In this document: in pieces, positions 34,277 through 43,306 of the stretch | Numbering within the stretch: position 1 is the first letter of the stretch | Layout of the letters: the number at the start of each line of letters is the position of its first letter | From: JBGSWL01 sp041752455 | Lineage (GTDB): Bacteria; Pseudomonadota; Alphaproteobacteria; Rhizobiales; Rhizobiaceae | NCBI GenBank assembly: GCA_041752455.1 | Contig: JBGSWL010000008.1 | Span: 36,038 to 100,037, forward strand | Length of the DNA: 64,000 nt | Reading direction: 5' to 3' | The notes under the pieces: model-generated | Databases searched by the model: none | The model's input: only the letters and a program-made list of their open reading frames with translations | Told to the model about the DNA's origin: nothing | Position numbers and translations under genes: made by a program

Positions 34277-35297
34277 AGGCCCTGACGATCTTCTGGACGA
34301 GGGGATGGCGGACAACGTCGCTGTCCTTGAATCGGACGGTGACGATCCCCGGCACGTCACCAAGGATCTTCAGGGCTTCGACAAGACCGGATTTCTGGCC
34401 CGGCGGCAGGTCGACCTGGCTCGGATCGCCGGTGACGATCATGCGGGCGTTTTCACCAAGCCGGGTGAGGAACATTTTCATCTGCATCGACGTGGTGTTT
34501 TGCGCTTCGTCGAGAATGACGGCGGCATGGGCGAGCGTGCGCCCGCGCATGAAGGCAAGCGGTGCCACTTCGATCACCTTGGCCTCGAGGGCCCGCTCCA
34601 CCTTGTCGGCAGGGATCATGTCGTAGAGCGCATCATAAAGCGGCCGGAGGTAGGGATCGACCTTTTCCTTCATGTCGCCGGGCAGGAAGCCGAGGCGTTC
34701 GCCCGCTTCAACGGCAGGGCGCGACAGGATGATCCGGTCGACCTGGCCGCGCTCCAGCAGCATTGCCGCATGGGCGACCGCCAGATAGGTCTTGCCGGTA
34801 CCGGCCGGGCCGACGCCGAACACAAGCTCGGCCCGTTCCAGCGCACGCATGTAGGCGTCCTGGTTCGGTGTGCGGGCCATGACGGTCTTCTTGCGCGTCG
34901 AGATGGTGGCGGAGGCAAGCCTCGTTCCGCTCTCAAGCGTCGGCAGCGACAACTGATCGTCGGCCGCCTCTGCCATGCGCAGGGCGCCTTCGACATCTGA
35001 GCCTTCCGGCTCGACGCCGGTTGCAACCAGTTGGTCATACAGGAAATCGAGCGCGCGACGGGCCTTTTCGGTGGCCACCGGTTCGCCGCGAATGGAAATC
35101 TGGTTGCCGCGCGAGCGCACGTCGACACCGAGTTTCTTTTCCATCAGCGCAAGATTCTGGTCGAACTGCCCGAACAGGGAGCGCGCGTGGTGATTGTTGT
35201 CGAACGTCAAGACGATATGGGCCAGGTCGGATGCACCATGCGGTGCCACTTCTGTTCGCAGTCCATCGTGTTTGGTCAAACGCTCGTCCCGCCCCAC
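34257..35297 (-). CDS. PhoH-like ATPase
   Basis: The 346-residue protein has an N-terminal KH-like region and a PhoH ATPase domain with Walker A GVGPAGTGKTYLAV and Walker B HAAVILDEAQNTT. It belongs to the PhoH/YbeZ family thought to act with YbeY in RNA processing, which the adjacent ybeY supports. The start is uncertain: GTG 35297 gives full length, but no strong ribosome site is visible. It lies 7 bases after the miaB stop. Confidence 0.93.
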   Translation of the reverse strand: MGRDERLTKHDGLRTEVAPHGASDLAHIVLTFDNNHHARSLFGQFDQNLALMEKKLGVDVRSRGNQISIRGEPVATEKARRALDFLYDQLVATGVEPEGSDVEGALRMAEAADDQLSLPTLESGTRLASATISTRKKTVMARTPNQDAYMRALERAELVFGVGPAGTGKTYLAVAHAAMLLERGQVDRIILSRPAVEAGERLGFLPGDMKEKVDPYLRPLYDALYDMIPADKVERALEAKVIEVAPLAFMRGRTLAHAAVILDEAQNTTSMQMKMFLTRLGENARMIVTGDPSQVDLPPGQKSGLVEALKILGDVPGIVTVRFKDSDVVRHPLVQKIVRAYDAAGS

Positions 35298-35304
35298 CTT
35301 TTTC

Positions 35305-36726
35305 TCACGCCGCCGCCAATCGGCTCATGGCCTTGTCCGAAATCAGGCTGTTTTTCTCAGCCCGACCGATTCGCACGCTGACAATGTCGCCGATCTTTCC
35401 AACAGTTTCATCACAAATCACAGCGTGCAGGAAGGGCGAGCGGCCAACCAGTTGTCCCGGTTCACGACCAACCTTTTCGAGAAGCACATCGACCGTCCGG
35501 CCGATGAGGCTGTGCATGTGTTCGGCCTGCTGGCTGGCCAGCAATTCCTGCAAGACAAGCAGCCGCTCCTGCTTGATCTTTTCCGGCACATGGCCGGAAA
35601 GATCGGCGCCGGGCGTTCCCGGCCGTGGCGAATATTTGAACGAATAGGACTGCGCATAGCGCACATCCCGGACGATCTGCAGCGTGTCTGCGAAATCGGC
35701 GTCGGTCTCGCCGGGAAATCCGGTGATGAAGTCGCCCGACAGGGCGATATCAGGCCGCGCCTCTCGAATCCGGTCGATCAGTCGCCGATAGTCGTTGGCG
35801 GTGTGGCGCCGGTTCATCGCCTTCAGGATGCGGTCGGAGCCGGACTGCACTGGCAGATGCAGGTATGGCATCAGTTGCGGAAGATCGCGATGGGCAGCAA
35901 TCAAGCCATCGTCCATGTCGCGCGGATGGCTGGTCGTATAGCGCAGCCGTGCGATCCCGTCGATTTTCGCCAACTCGAAGAGCAATTGGCCGAGGCCCCA
36001 ATTGTGCCCCTCCGGCCCCTCGCCATGCCAAGCGTTGACATTCTGGCCGAGCAGCGTCAGCTCACGCACGCCTGCCGCAGCGAGGCGCTTGGCCTCCTCA
36101 ACGATCTGCGCCACCGGCCGCGAGATTTCGGCACCACGCGTATAGGGCACGACACAGAAGGTGCAGAACTTGTCGCAGCCTTCCTGCACGGTCAGAAACG
36201 CCGTGACCCCTCGCCCGGCTGTGCGTGCGTGGTCCGGTGCGGGCAAATGGGCGAACTTGTCTTCGACGGCAAAATCCGTCTCGACCACGGTCTCCCCGGC
36301 GCGCGCGCGCGCAGCGATGTCGGCGAGGCGATGATAGGTGGCTGGCCCGACGACAAAATCGACCGCCGGAGCCCTGCGGATGATTTCCGCGCCCTCGGCC
36401 TGCGCGACGCACCCTGCAACGCCGATCAGCATGTCGCGGCCGCCTTCGGCGCGGCGCTGGTCGCGCGCATCGCGCAGACGCCCAAGTTCCGAGTAGATCT
36501 TCTCGGCGGCCTTCTCGCGGATATGGCAGGTGTTGATCAGCACCATGTCGGCGTCCGCAGGATCATCGGTCTCAGCATAGCCGTCGGCCGCCAGTGCGTC
36601 GGCCATGCGCTGGCTGTCATAGACGTTCATCTGGCAGCCATAGGTCTTCACAAAGACCTTTTTCGGCATCGGCTGGTCGATGATGGACGCGCTTTGGGAT
36701 CGGTTCTCGGTCATCGTTCTGCTCAT
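35305..36726 (-). CDS. miaB: tRNA-2-methylthio-N6-dimethylallyladenosine synthase
   Basis: MiaB is a radical-SAM methylthiotransferase that modifies i6A37 in tRNA. The 473-residue product has the N-terminal cluster cysteines Cys31, Cys67 and Cys106, the radical-SAM motif at Cys184, Cys188 and Cys191 (GCDKFCTFC), and a C-terminal TRAM domain (IGRTVDVLLEKVGREPGQLVG-like region). The ATG overlaps the upstream TGA (ATGA). A second start, MPKKVFVKTYGC, exists 19 codons later. Confidence 0.97.
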   Translation of the reverse strand: MSRTMTENRSQSASIIDQPMPKKVFVKTYGCQMNVYDSQRMADALAADGYAETDDPADADMVLINTCHIREKAAEKIYSELGRLRDARDQRRAEGGRDMLIGVAGCVAQAEGAEIIRRAPAVDFVVGPATYHRLADIAARARAGETVVETDFAVEDKFAHLPAPDHARTAGRGVTAFLTVQEGCDKFCTFCVVPYTRGAEISRPVAQIVEEAKRLAAAGVRELTLLGQNVNAWHGEGPEGHNWGLGQLLFELAKIDGIARLRYTTSHPRDMDDGLIAAHRDLPQLMPYLHLPVQSGSDRILKAMNRRHTANDYRRLIDRIREARPDIALSGDFITGFPGETDADFADTLQIVRDVRYAQSYSFKYSPRPGTPGADLSGHVPEKIKQERLLVLQELLASQQAEHMHSLIGRTVDVLLEKVGREPGQLVGRSPFLHAVICDETVGKIGDIVSVRIGRAEKNSLISDKAMSRLAAA

Positions 36727-37529
36727 AACGACAATCTGCCGTCTTGAGAAGAAGCAGGCCTGCCCAGCAAGGCATCCGACATCATCGCGCGCACCTGTTC
36801 CTCCATGCGCCCCGCAAGCGCCTTTCGGTCAAACCCCGGTGCCACGGTTTCCGTTGCACCGAACGTGACGACAATATCGAGACGGCCCTCTCGCAATATC
36901 CGTGACAGGTGCGGCGCCAACTCCAATGTGCCCGGCCAGGTAGCGAGCGGGCGAAAATACCGGCCCATCGGCAGGCCATCGACGCCAACATAAGCGATGG
37001 CCACCGGCTGGACCTTGTGCCGGCCGGACGCGGCGAGTGCGCCAAACAGCGCCGACTTGAACGGGCGCACAAAGTTGCCGCAGGAGGTCGTGCCTTCCGG
37101 GAAAAGTACCATGGTGTCGCCACGCTCCAGCCGTGCCGCGAGGCTCTCGGTCTGCGTGGCGACCTCGGTGCGCTTTTCGCGGCTGACGAACAAGCAATCC
37201 TGCAGGCGCGCCAATTGGCCGAAGACCGGCCAGGTTTTCACGTCGTCCTTGGCGATGAAGCTGACTTCCGCCACCGATCCGAGCACGAGAATGTCGAGCC
37301 AGGACGCATGATTGGCCACCAGCAGGACACCGGCTTTGCCGGCAGCCGGTGCCGTTCCGGCAACGGTGATACGAAAGCCGAGCAGGCGGCAGGCAATCTT
37401 GTGCCACAGCCGCGCGGTCCTCTTGTGCAGCGGATTGTCGGCTCGCAGCGCCAGCCAGTGCACCGGCAAAAGCACAAACGTGACGACCGCAATGGCCAAA
37501 AGGATCAGCAGTCCGCGCGGGCCTGGCAC
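36723..37529 (-). CDS. 1-acyl-glycerol-3-phosphate/lyso-ornithine lipid acyltransferase (PlsC/OlsA type)
   Basis: The 268-residue membrane protein has an N-terminal helix and the acyltransferase motifs NHASWLD (NHx4D) and FPEGTTS, plus PVAIAYVG. In Sinorhizobium the gene at this position, next to miaB, is olsA, which adds the second acyl chain to lyso-ornithine lipid. PlsC activity on lysophosphatidate is the alternative; both share motifs. It starts with GTG 37529, 10 bases after the rimI stop, and its own stop overlaps the miaB start. An OlsB homologue is at the window's end. Confidence 0.85.
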   Translation of the reverse strand: MPGPRGLLILLAIAVVTFVLLPVHWLALRADNPLHKRTARLWHKIACRLLGFRITVAGTAPAAGKAGVLLVANHASWLDILVLGSVAEVSFIAKDDVKTWPVFGQLARLQDCLFVSREKRTEVATQTESLAARLERGDTMVLFPEGTTSCGNFVRPFKSALFGALAASGRHKVQPVAIAYVGVDGLPMGRYFRPLATWPGTLELAPHLSRILREGRLDIVVTFGATETVAPGFDRKALAGRMEEQVRAMMSDALLGRPASSQDGRLSL

Positions 37530-37539
37530 GACGGGATGG

Positions 37540-38052
37540 TCAGCGTGATCGGCCCGGCGGCGCGCCGGACAGGTCTAGCCGCATCACGATCGCCCGGCTC
37601 GCCGGTTGGCCCGGATCGCGGTAGTAGTCCGGCCGTTCGCCGACCGGCGAGAACCCGAGACGTCGATACAGCGTCATCGCCGGCGGATTGGTTTCGTCGA
37701 CTTCCAGAAAGAAGGACGCGACGCGGTCGGCATGGGCGCGGGCAATCACATGGTCCATCAGCATCCGGCCGATACCGCGGCGCTGGAAGGCCGGGCGCAC
37801 GGCAATCGTCAGGATCTCGGCCTCGTCGGACGCATGGCGCGCCAGCACGAACCCGGCTGCCATGGCGCGTTCGTCGCTGGTGCGCGCAAGCAGGCCGTGG
37901 ACGTTCGGTTTGGCGATGAGTTGTTCGATCTCGCCATCGGTCCAGCGACGGCTGAAGACTTCGCCATGAATATCGGCCGCAATGCGCACATCGGCGGAGG
38001 TCAGCGGCAGCGCTGCCAGGGGAACCTGCGGAATGATCGAGCGGAAAATCAC
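37540..38052 (-). CDS. rimI: Ribosomal-protein-alanine N-acetyltransferase-like GNAT protein
   Basis: The 170-residue GNAT protein has the acetyl-CoA motif RPAFQRRGIGRMLMDHVIARA and the RimI-type segment FFLEVDETNPPAMTLYRRLGF followed by DYY. RimI acetylates the N-terminus of S18. The start is GTG 38052, whose bases overlap the tsaB TGA (GTGA), so the two are translationally coupled. tsaB-rimI adjacency is widely conserved. Confidence 0.92.
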   Translation of the reverse strand: MIFRSIIPQVPLAALPLTSADVRIAADIHGEVFSRRWTDGEIEQLIAKPNVHGLLARTSDERAMAAGFVLARHASDEAEILTIAVRPAFQRRGIGRMLMDHVIARAHADRVASFFLEVDETNPPAMTLYRRLGFSPVGERPDYYRDPGQPASRAIVMRLDLSGAPPGRSR

Positions 38053-38726
38053 AGGGCCAGGCCCTCTGGTTCGGCATGTGCCAATGCAAAACCGTCCTGC
38101 GATTTGGCATCGGCGCCGCGCATGTAGAGTGGGACCGGCGGCTGGGAGAAGTGCAGGGCAGCGGCGGCACAATCGGCAAGGGTTCCAACCGCGCGATCAG
38201 CCGCAACCGAAGCGATCAATGGAAACGCCGCAGCGCCGTCACCGACAACAAGCGTTACACTGGCTGCAGCGAGGCGATCTTCGATCTCCTCGCGTGTTCC
38301 CGCAAAGGCTTCCGATTGCGCCGACGGACCCGGCGAAAAGATCTGCGCGCGCAGGGTTCCGCGGCCGCCGTCGACGAGCGCTGCGAATGCTGCCGCGGGT
38401 GCCGCCTCGCGGAATGCCAGCATCGCCAGCGTTTCCAAGGTCGTCACGCCGACGACAGGTAAGCCGAGGGCAAGGCCAAGGCCGCGCGCATAGGCAACGC
38501 CGACGCGGATGCCGGTGAACGAACCCGGACCGATGGTGACGACGATATTGGTCAGGTCGCGCCACTCGATACCAGCCTGCGCCAAAATCTCAGGAGCCAG
38601 CGCTGGGAGACGCTCGGCATGGCCGCGGCCCAGGTCTTCTTCACGACCAGCCAGCATCGTGCCGCCCTCGGCAAAGACGCCGACCGAGCAGAACCGTGTT
38701 GCGGTATCGATGACCAGTCTTGTCAT
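38049..38726 (-). CDS. tsaB: tRNA threonylcarbamoyladenosine biosynthesis protein TsaB
   Basis: TsaB partners TsaD in making t6A37 in ANN-decoding tRNAs. The 225-residue product has the ASKHA-fold opening LVIDTATRFCSVGVF and the motif ITNIVVTIGPGSFTGIRVG-like stretch (VTIGPGSFTGIRVGVAYARG). ATG 38726 was chosen; ATG 38732 is two codons upstream. It lies 63 bases downstream of the beta-galactosidase stop on the same strand and starts the long housekeeping run. Confidence 0.94.
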   Translation of the reverse strand: MTRLVIDTATRFCSVGVFAEGGTMLAGREEDLGRGHAERLPALAPEILAQAGIEWRDLTNIVVTIGPGSFTGIRVGVAYARGLGLALGLPVVGVTTLETLAMLAFREAAPAAAFAALVDGGRGTLRAQIFSPGPSAQSEAFAGTREEIEDRLAAASVTLVVGDGAAAFPLIASVAADRAVGTLADCAAAALHFSQPPVPLYMRGADAKSQDGFALAHAEPEGLAL

Positions 38727-38789
38727 GGTCATCCAGTTAGTCGGCGTCTTCGTCCGGGGCAAGTGCCCGGCAAGAAAGCCGGTCACCCG

Positions 38790-40775
38790 TCAGATCGCAA
38801 ACGCCACCACGTCGCGCGGCGCAAGAATGGTTGACCCCATCAACGGTGCGGCACTGCCGAGCAAATCGCTGACATCGACCGCCTCCGGGCCATGATTGAA
38901 CACGAACCGCACCGAACCGTTGTCGCGCACGCGAATGTCGCGATGCAGGTCAAGCGCCGGCAGGCCGGCCTCTTGGAGCAATTTGCGCACAACCAGATCG
39001 GCGAGTGCCTTGTCCGGGCGGCCGGCGAGGTAGTGCACAGGACCGTTCGATACCCATGCCGCATGGCCATCAACAGACGCCAGATGCAGGTGCACGGCCT
39101 CGTCACGCATGCGCAGGAATTCGCGCCAGCCCTCGAACGCCAAGCCGTTTTCCAGCATGACCGGCGCAAAAGACGGGCGGCTTTCCACCCGCACGATGTC
39201 AATGCCGGACAACGCGCGCCAAGGCCCCGGCGGCAGGTCCGGATGGATCGAAAAATCGCGCGTCTTCGATCCGGTGCGCGGACCGATCAGCAGATGGGTT
39301 TTTTCCGCTGCCAGGACCTCGGCCATGGCTTGGCTGGCGGCAAACACCGACGGCAGGATGACCAGCTTGCGACCGGAGACAGCTTCCGGCGTTGGCGGCA
39401 CGACATCGACGGAGATTCCGGCGCGGCGCAGCGCCCGGTAGAAGCGCATCGCCATGTCGAGATGGGAAAAGTCGCGCCCTTGCGGCTGGATGCCCCACGC
39501 CCATGCGCTTTCATAGTCGAAGACCAGCGCAACGGGACTGCGCGCGGTTTCAACCGATGCGCCCAGCGCCTCGATCTCCGTGCGGATCTGGCGGCAAGCG
39601 TGAAAGGCCTCGTTCGGCTCGCCATTGGGCAAAAGCAGCGCTTCGTGCATCTGCTCCTGGGCAAACGAAGGCTGGCGCCAGCGGAAATACGAGACGACTT
39701 CGGCGCCGGCGGCAAACGCCTCCCACGCCCAAAGGCGAACCGCGCCGGGGAATGGCGCGGGGTTGAACGGTGCCCAGTTCACCGGGCCCGGCTGCTGTTC
39801 CATCACCCACCAGCGCCCCTGCGCCTCGCCTCCCCGCACCTGGCCGCAGGCGCGGTAAAGATCGTGGTGAAAGGCTTGCAGGTCCGGATCGCCGACGCCG
39901 AGGTAGCGGGTCTTGACCTCCTCGTCGCCGGTATCGCGATCCAGAAAACCGATCGGATAGGAATCCCAGGTCGCGATATCGAGATCGGCGCTGACCGCGT
40001 AGTGATCGAATTCCGTGAACGATCCCATGAAGTTGTGGCTGATCGCCCGGCCAGGAGAATGCTTGCGGATGATCTCGGTCTGCAGACGATTGAAGACGAC
40101 GACTTCACTCGAGGCAAAGCGCCGGAAATCCATGACATGGGCCGGGTTCGGCTCGGTCACCGTGAGGTTCGGCAGGTCGATTTCCTCAAACGAGCGGTAT
40201 TCCATCGACCAGAACACGTTGCCCCAGGCGCGATTCAGCGCCTGCGGCGATTGGTATTTCTGCGCGAGCCAATCGCGAAAGCCGGAGAGCGCCGCTTTGG
40301 AATAGCTCAGCACCGTATCGTGGCAGCCATATTCGTTGTCGGTCTGCCAGGCTTCCAGCGCCGGGTGTTCGCCATAGCGACGGGCCAGCGCCTCGGTGAT
40401 GCGGGCGCAATGGTCCCGGTAGCCTTGATGCGAAAAACAGTAGTGACGGCGCGAACCGAAGCCGCGCGGGCGCCCGTCTGCATCCACAGCCACCATGTCC
40501 GGCATCTGGTCGACAAGCCATTTCGGCGGCGTTGCCGTCGGCGTTCCAAGCACGACGCGAAGCCCCGCTTGGCCGAGCGTTGCAAAGGCCCGGTCGAGCC
40601 AGGCAAAGTCGTAGCGGCCCGGATCGGGCTCCAGCCGCGACCAGGCGAATTCGCCGATGCGCACATGCGTAAGGCCCGCCTCGACCATCAACGCGGCGTC
40701 GATCGCCCAGCGTTCTTCCGGCCAGTGTTCGGGATAGTAACAAGTGCCAAGTGTCTGGCTGCGTGGCGCGTTCAT
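38790..40775 (-). CDS. GH42 beta-galactosidase
   Basis: The 661-residue enzyme hydrolyses beta-galactosides. The TIM-barrel domain has the acid/base Glu148 (WQTDNEYG) and nucleophile Glu326 (WWVMEQQPG), followed by a trimerisation domain and a small C-terminal domain. No signal peptide is present, so it is cytoplasmic and acts on imported sugar. ATG 40775 follows AAGGAC; a TTG two codons upstream is less likely. It is the last gene of the galactoside operon. Confidence 0.95.
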   Translation of the reverse strand: MNAPRSQTLGTCYYPEHWPEERWAIDAALMVEAGLTHVRIGEFAWSRLEPDPGRYDFAWLDRAFATLGQAGLRVVLGTPTATPPKWLVDQMPDMVAVDADGRPRGFGSRRHYCFSHQGYRDHCARITEALARRYGEHPALEAWQTDNEYGCHDTVLSYSKAALSGFRDWLAQKYQSPQALNRAWGNVFWSMEYRSFEEIDLPNLTVTEPNPAHVMDFRRFASSEVVVFNRLQTEIIRKHSPGRAISHNFMGSFTEFDHYAVSADLDIATWDSYPIGFLDRDTGDEEVKTRYLGVGDPDLQAFHHDLYRACGQVRGGEAQGRWWVMEQQPGPVNWAPFNPAPFPGAVRLWAWEAFAAGAEVVSYFRWRQPSFAQEQMHEALLLPNGEPNEAFHACRQIRTEIEALGASVETARSPVALVFDYESAWAWGIQPQGRDFSHLDMAMRFYRALRRAGISVDVVPPTPEAVSGRKLVILPSVFAASQAMAEVLAAEKTHLLIGPRTGSKTRDFSIHPDLPPGPWRALSGIDIVRVESRPSFAPVMLENGLAFEGWREFLRMRDEAVHLHLASVDGHAAWVSNGPVHYLAGRPDKALADLVVRKLLQEAGLPALDLHRDIRVRDNGSVRFVFNHGPEAVDVSDLLGSAAPLMGSTILAPRDVVAFAI

Positions 40776-40802
40776 CGGCAAAGTCCTTGCAAAGAGCCCA
40801 TG

Positions 40803-41684
40803 TCAGATGAGAACAGGCGGATCGAAGCGCGGCTTGACCGGCCGGTCCGGCGTCACCGCAAAGGTGAAACCGGCCTTGGGGTCGGCGGCGCGTTCGGCTT
40901 TCCCCATGCCCTGCGGTGACGATGTCACGGCAATGCGCCCATCAGGCAGAAATGCCGGGCAGGATGGCTGGCGGGCCGGGATGGCAATCGTCAGCAATCG
41001 CTGACCATCAGGTGCATAGCAATCGAGCGCGCCAGCGCCCCAGCGGGCATTCCAGATATTGCCGTCGCCATCGCAGACCGATCCGTCAAGGCCGCCTTCG
41101 CCGCCGCGATGATCGACGAGCAGTGCCGGCTCGCCGTCCGGCAGGCCGGTATGCGGATCGACCGGCACCGACTTGATGACGGATTCGACAGTATCGGTGA
41201 AATAGGCAGTGCGGCCATCGGGCGAAAAGCAGATCGAGTTGGGGATCGTCACGCCGGCATAGATTTTGGTCAGTTGGCCCTTGCGGTAGTGCCAGATCGC
41301 ACCGGCCTTGGCCTCAGCGCTCTTGCCCATTGTGCCGAGCCAGAATGCACCGGAGACATGGCTTCTCGCATCGTTGGAGCGCGTCACCGGGTTGTCGGCC
41401 TCGATATCGCATAGCGGGGTCCAGCACCCCGTGCGGCGCTCGTGCAACCATAGGCCGCTTTCGGTGAAGATCACGTCGCGCCGTTCATCAACGCGCGCCA
41501 TCGCGCTCGCCATTTCCGGGAACCGCTGGAAGGTCTCGACACCGGTTGTCAGCTCCAGCGCGCGCCGTTGACGGCCAAGAATGTCGAACCAGTAGAGGGT
41601 GTTTCGCTCGGCGCAAAAGAACGGCCCTTCGCCATGGTCGCAGGCGGTTGCCGAGAGAATGTCGATCTGCGCCATCGCTGTCAT
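40803..41684 (-). CDS. SMP-30/gluconolactonase-family lactonase (probable galactonolactonase)
   Basis: The 293-residue beta-propeller protein has the metal-ligand regions of the family: Glu in HGEGPFF, Asn in IPNSICFSPDGRTAYFTDT and Asp in GGLDGSVCDGDGNIWNA. Family members hydrolyse sugar lactones. Between dgoA and beta-galactosidase it most likely opens galactono-lactone to galactonate; this is inferred from context. Its ATG overlaps the dgoA TGA (ATGA). Confidence 0.88.
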   Translation of the reverse strand: MTAMAQIDILSATACDHGEGPFFCAERNTLYWFDILGRQRRALELTTGVETFQRFPEMASAMARVDERRDVIFTESGLWLHERRTGCWTPLCDIEADNPVTRSNDARSHVSGAFWLGTMGKSAEAKAGAIWHYRKGQLTKIYAGVTIPNSICFSPDGRTAYFTDTVESVIKSVPVDPHTGLPDGEPALLVDHRGGEGGLDGSVCDGDGNIWNARWGAGALDCYAPDGQRLLTIAIPARQPSCPAFLPDGRIAVTSSPQGMGKAERAADPKAGFTFAVTPDRPVKPRFDPPVLI

Positions 41685-42322
41685 GCTCCTCCGAAGACCT
41701 GGTCCCAGGCGGCGACCGCCCGGGCAGCACGCACCGCCACGTCGGCCGCTTCCATGCCCGGCGCATAGAGCGACGAACCAAAGCCGAAGGTGCGCACGCC
41801 AATTGCGCCCCAGGCGGCAAAATCAGCGTCTGCCACGCCGCCGACCGCGCCGACCGGCAGGTCCTTCGGAAGGATCGCCATGATCGCCTTGACCCCTGAA
41901 GGGCCGAGTGTGCTTGCAGGAAAGAACTTCAGTGCCGACGCGCCGAGCGCTGCGGCGGCCAGCGCTTCGGTCGCGGTGAAGACGCCGGGCATGGTCACCA
42001 TGCCATGGGCCTTGGCGCGGGTTATCACCGCCGGATCGACATTGGGGGTCACCAGCAGGCGGCCACCGGCCGCATGCAATCGGTCGACATTGTCCGCTGT
42101 CAGAACGGTTCCGGCGCCGACCAGCGCCCGGTCGCCGACCGCGTCGGCCATCAGGCGGATCGAGGTGAACGGGTCCGGCGAATTGAGCGGCACTTCGATG
42201 GCTTCAAACCCGGCATCGGCCAGAGCCGTTGCGACGGCAACCGCATCATCCGGTGTGATTCCGCGCAGGATCGCGACGAGGTCGCGGTTCAGTCTCGGCC
42301 ACGGTGTACGATCAGTCGTCAT
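41681..42322 (-). CDS. dgoA: 2-dehydro-3-deoxy-6-phosphogalactonate aldolase
   Basis: DgoA cleaves KDPGal to pyruvate and glyceraldehyde 3-phosphate. The 213-residue KDPG-family product has the Schiff-base Lys132 (ALKFFPASTLGPSG) and catalytic Glu43 (FEAIEVPLNSP). KDPG aldolase (Eda) is a close relative, but adjacency to dgoK and galactosidases favours DgoA. It lies 21 bases after dgoK and overlaps the lactonase start. Confidence 0.93.
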   Translation of the reverse strand: MTTDRTPWPRLNRDLVAILRGITPDDAVAVATALADAGFEAIEVPLNSPDPFTSIRLMADAVGDRALVGAGTVLTADNVDRLHAAGGRLLVTPNVDPAVITRAKAHGMVTMPGVFTATEALAAAALGASALKFFPASTLGPSGVKAIMAILPKDLPVGAVGGVADADFAAWGAIGVRTFGFGSSLYAPGMEAADVAVRAARAVAAWDQVFGGA

Positions 42323-42343
42323 CGGCTTTCCGCCTTCATCCTG

Positions 42344-43306
42344 TCACGAGGCTGCACGTTGCGCCTCGTCAAATCGTGTCGGCCAGATCTGGCGTGCCGC
42401 GGCGGCAAGGCCTGCGATGGCGAGATAATCGCCATCGACTTCATCGACGGCAATGCCGGCAAGTTCCAGCACCGTGCGATAGAGCGGCCCGAGCGCGCCG
42501 CCACCGACAAGCCCGATCCGGTCCGGTTTGCCGAAGCGGGCAAGCGCTCCGGCGACATCCTGGCCGATGATCGTGCCCGAGAGGACCGCGCGCGCCGTGG
42601 CCGCGCCAGCGCCATGCAGCAGGCCTTGCGGACGGACCGAAAACAGCCGCATCAGCAGGGTCGCGGGCTCCGCCATGGAGGCGAGTGCCGCTCCGGCAAA
42701 TGCAGCAGCATCGGTTTCTTCAGGCGATCCGGCCACCGAGTGGCGCAGCACGGTGTGACCGGTCAGGGCGGCATAAAGATCACCCGTCAGCGAGGTTGCA
42801 AAATCGGTCAGCACGCGGCCGCCATCGGTGCTTTGCACCCATTTGGCATGGGTGCCGGGCATGCAGACAAGGGCCGGCACTGCACCGGTGCTCTGTTGCC
42901 AATAACCAAGCAACTGGGTTTCTTCCGAGCGCATCACGTCGGGCCGCGCGATATCGCGCCGCGCCACACCCGGCAGGATGCGCACATCGCGGCGCTCGCC
43001 CGCAACCTTGACCGCCAGGGACGGCAATTGCGCCAGATCGCAGGGCAGATCGCCGTAGGTTGCCTCCTGCCAGCCCTGACGGCTTCCCGCCATGCCGCAG
43101 GCAAGCGCCGGCACGTCATCGGTGGCTCCCAGCGACGCCGCATAGTCGGCAAAGATACCCGGATAGGCGGTGCGCTCGATGGCACCCATGCCCTCATTGC
43201 CGTGCCGCTCGGCAAGAATGTTTCCTTCAGGCGACATTGCCCAGACACGCAAATGCGAGGTGCCCCAGTCGACCAGCAATGCGGCGATAGGCGCGGCTCG
43301 CGTCAC
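42344..43306 (-). CDS. dgoK: 2-dehydro-3-deoxygalactonokinase
   Basis: DgoK phosphorylates 2-keto-3-deoxygalactonate with ATP. The 320-residue product has the family opening VDWGTSHLRVWAM and the motifs CGMAGSRQGWQEA and CMPGTHAKWVQ. The start is GTG 43306, overlapping the SDR gene's TGA (GTGA), so translation is coupled. It precedes dgoA. Confidence 0.94.
   Translation of the reverse strand: MTRAAPIAALLVDWGTSHLRVWAMSPEGNILAERHGNEGMGAIERTAYPGIFADYAASLGATDDVPALACGMAGSRQGWQEATYGDLPCDLAQLPSLAVKVAGERRDVRILPGVARRDIARPDVMRSEETQLLGYWQQSTGAVPALVCMPGTHAKWVQSTDGGRVLTDFATSLTGDLYAALTGHTVLRHSVAGSPEETDAAAFAGAALASMAEPATLLMRLFSVRPQGLLHGAGAATARAVLSGTIIGQDVAGALARFGKPDRIGLVGGGALGPLYRTVLELAGIAVDEVDGDYLAIAGLAAAARQIWPTRFDEAQRAAS

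Noticed and set aside
38892..40919. A 675-codon open frame antisense to the beta-galactosidase
   Set aside because: It is a shadow frame with no domain or start signal; the opposite strand encodes a complete GH42 enzyme.
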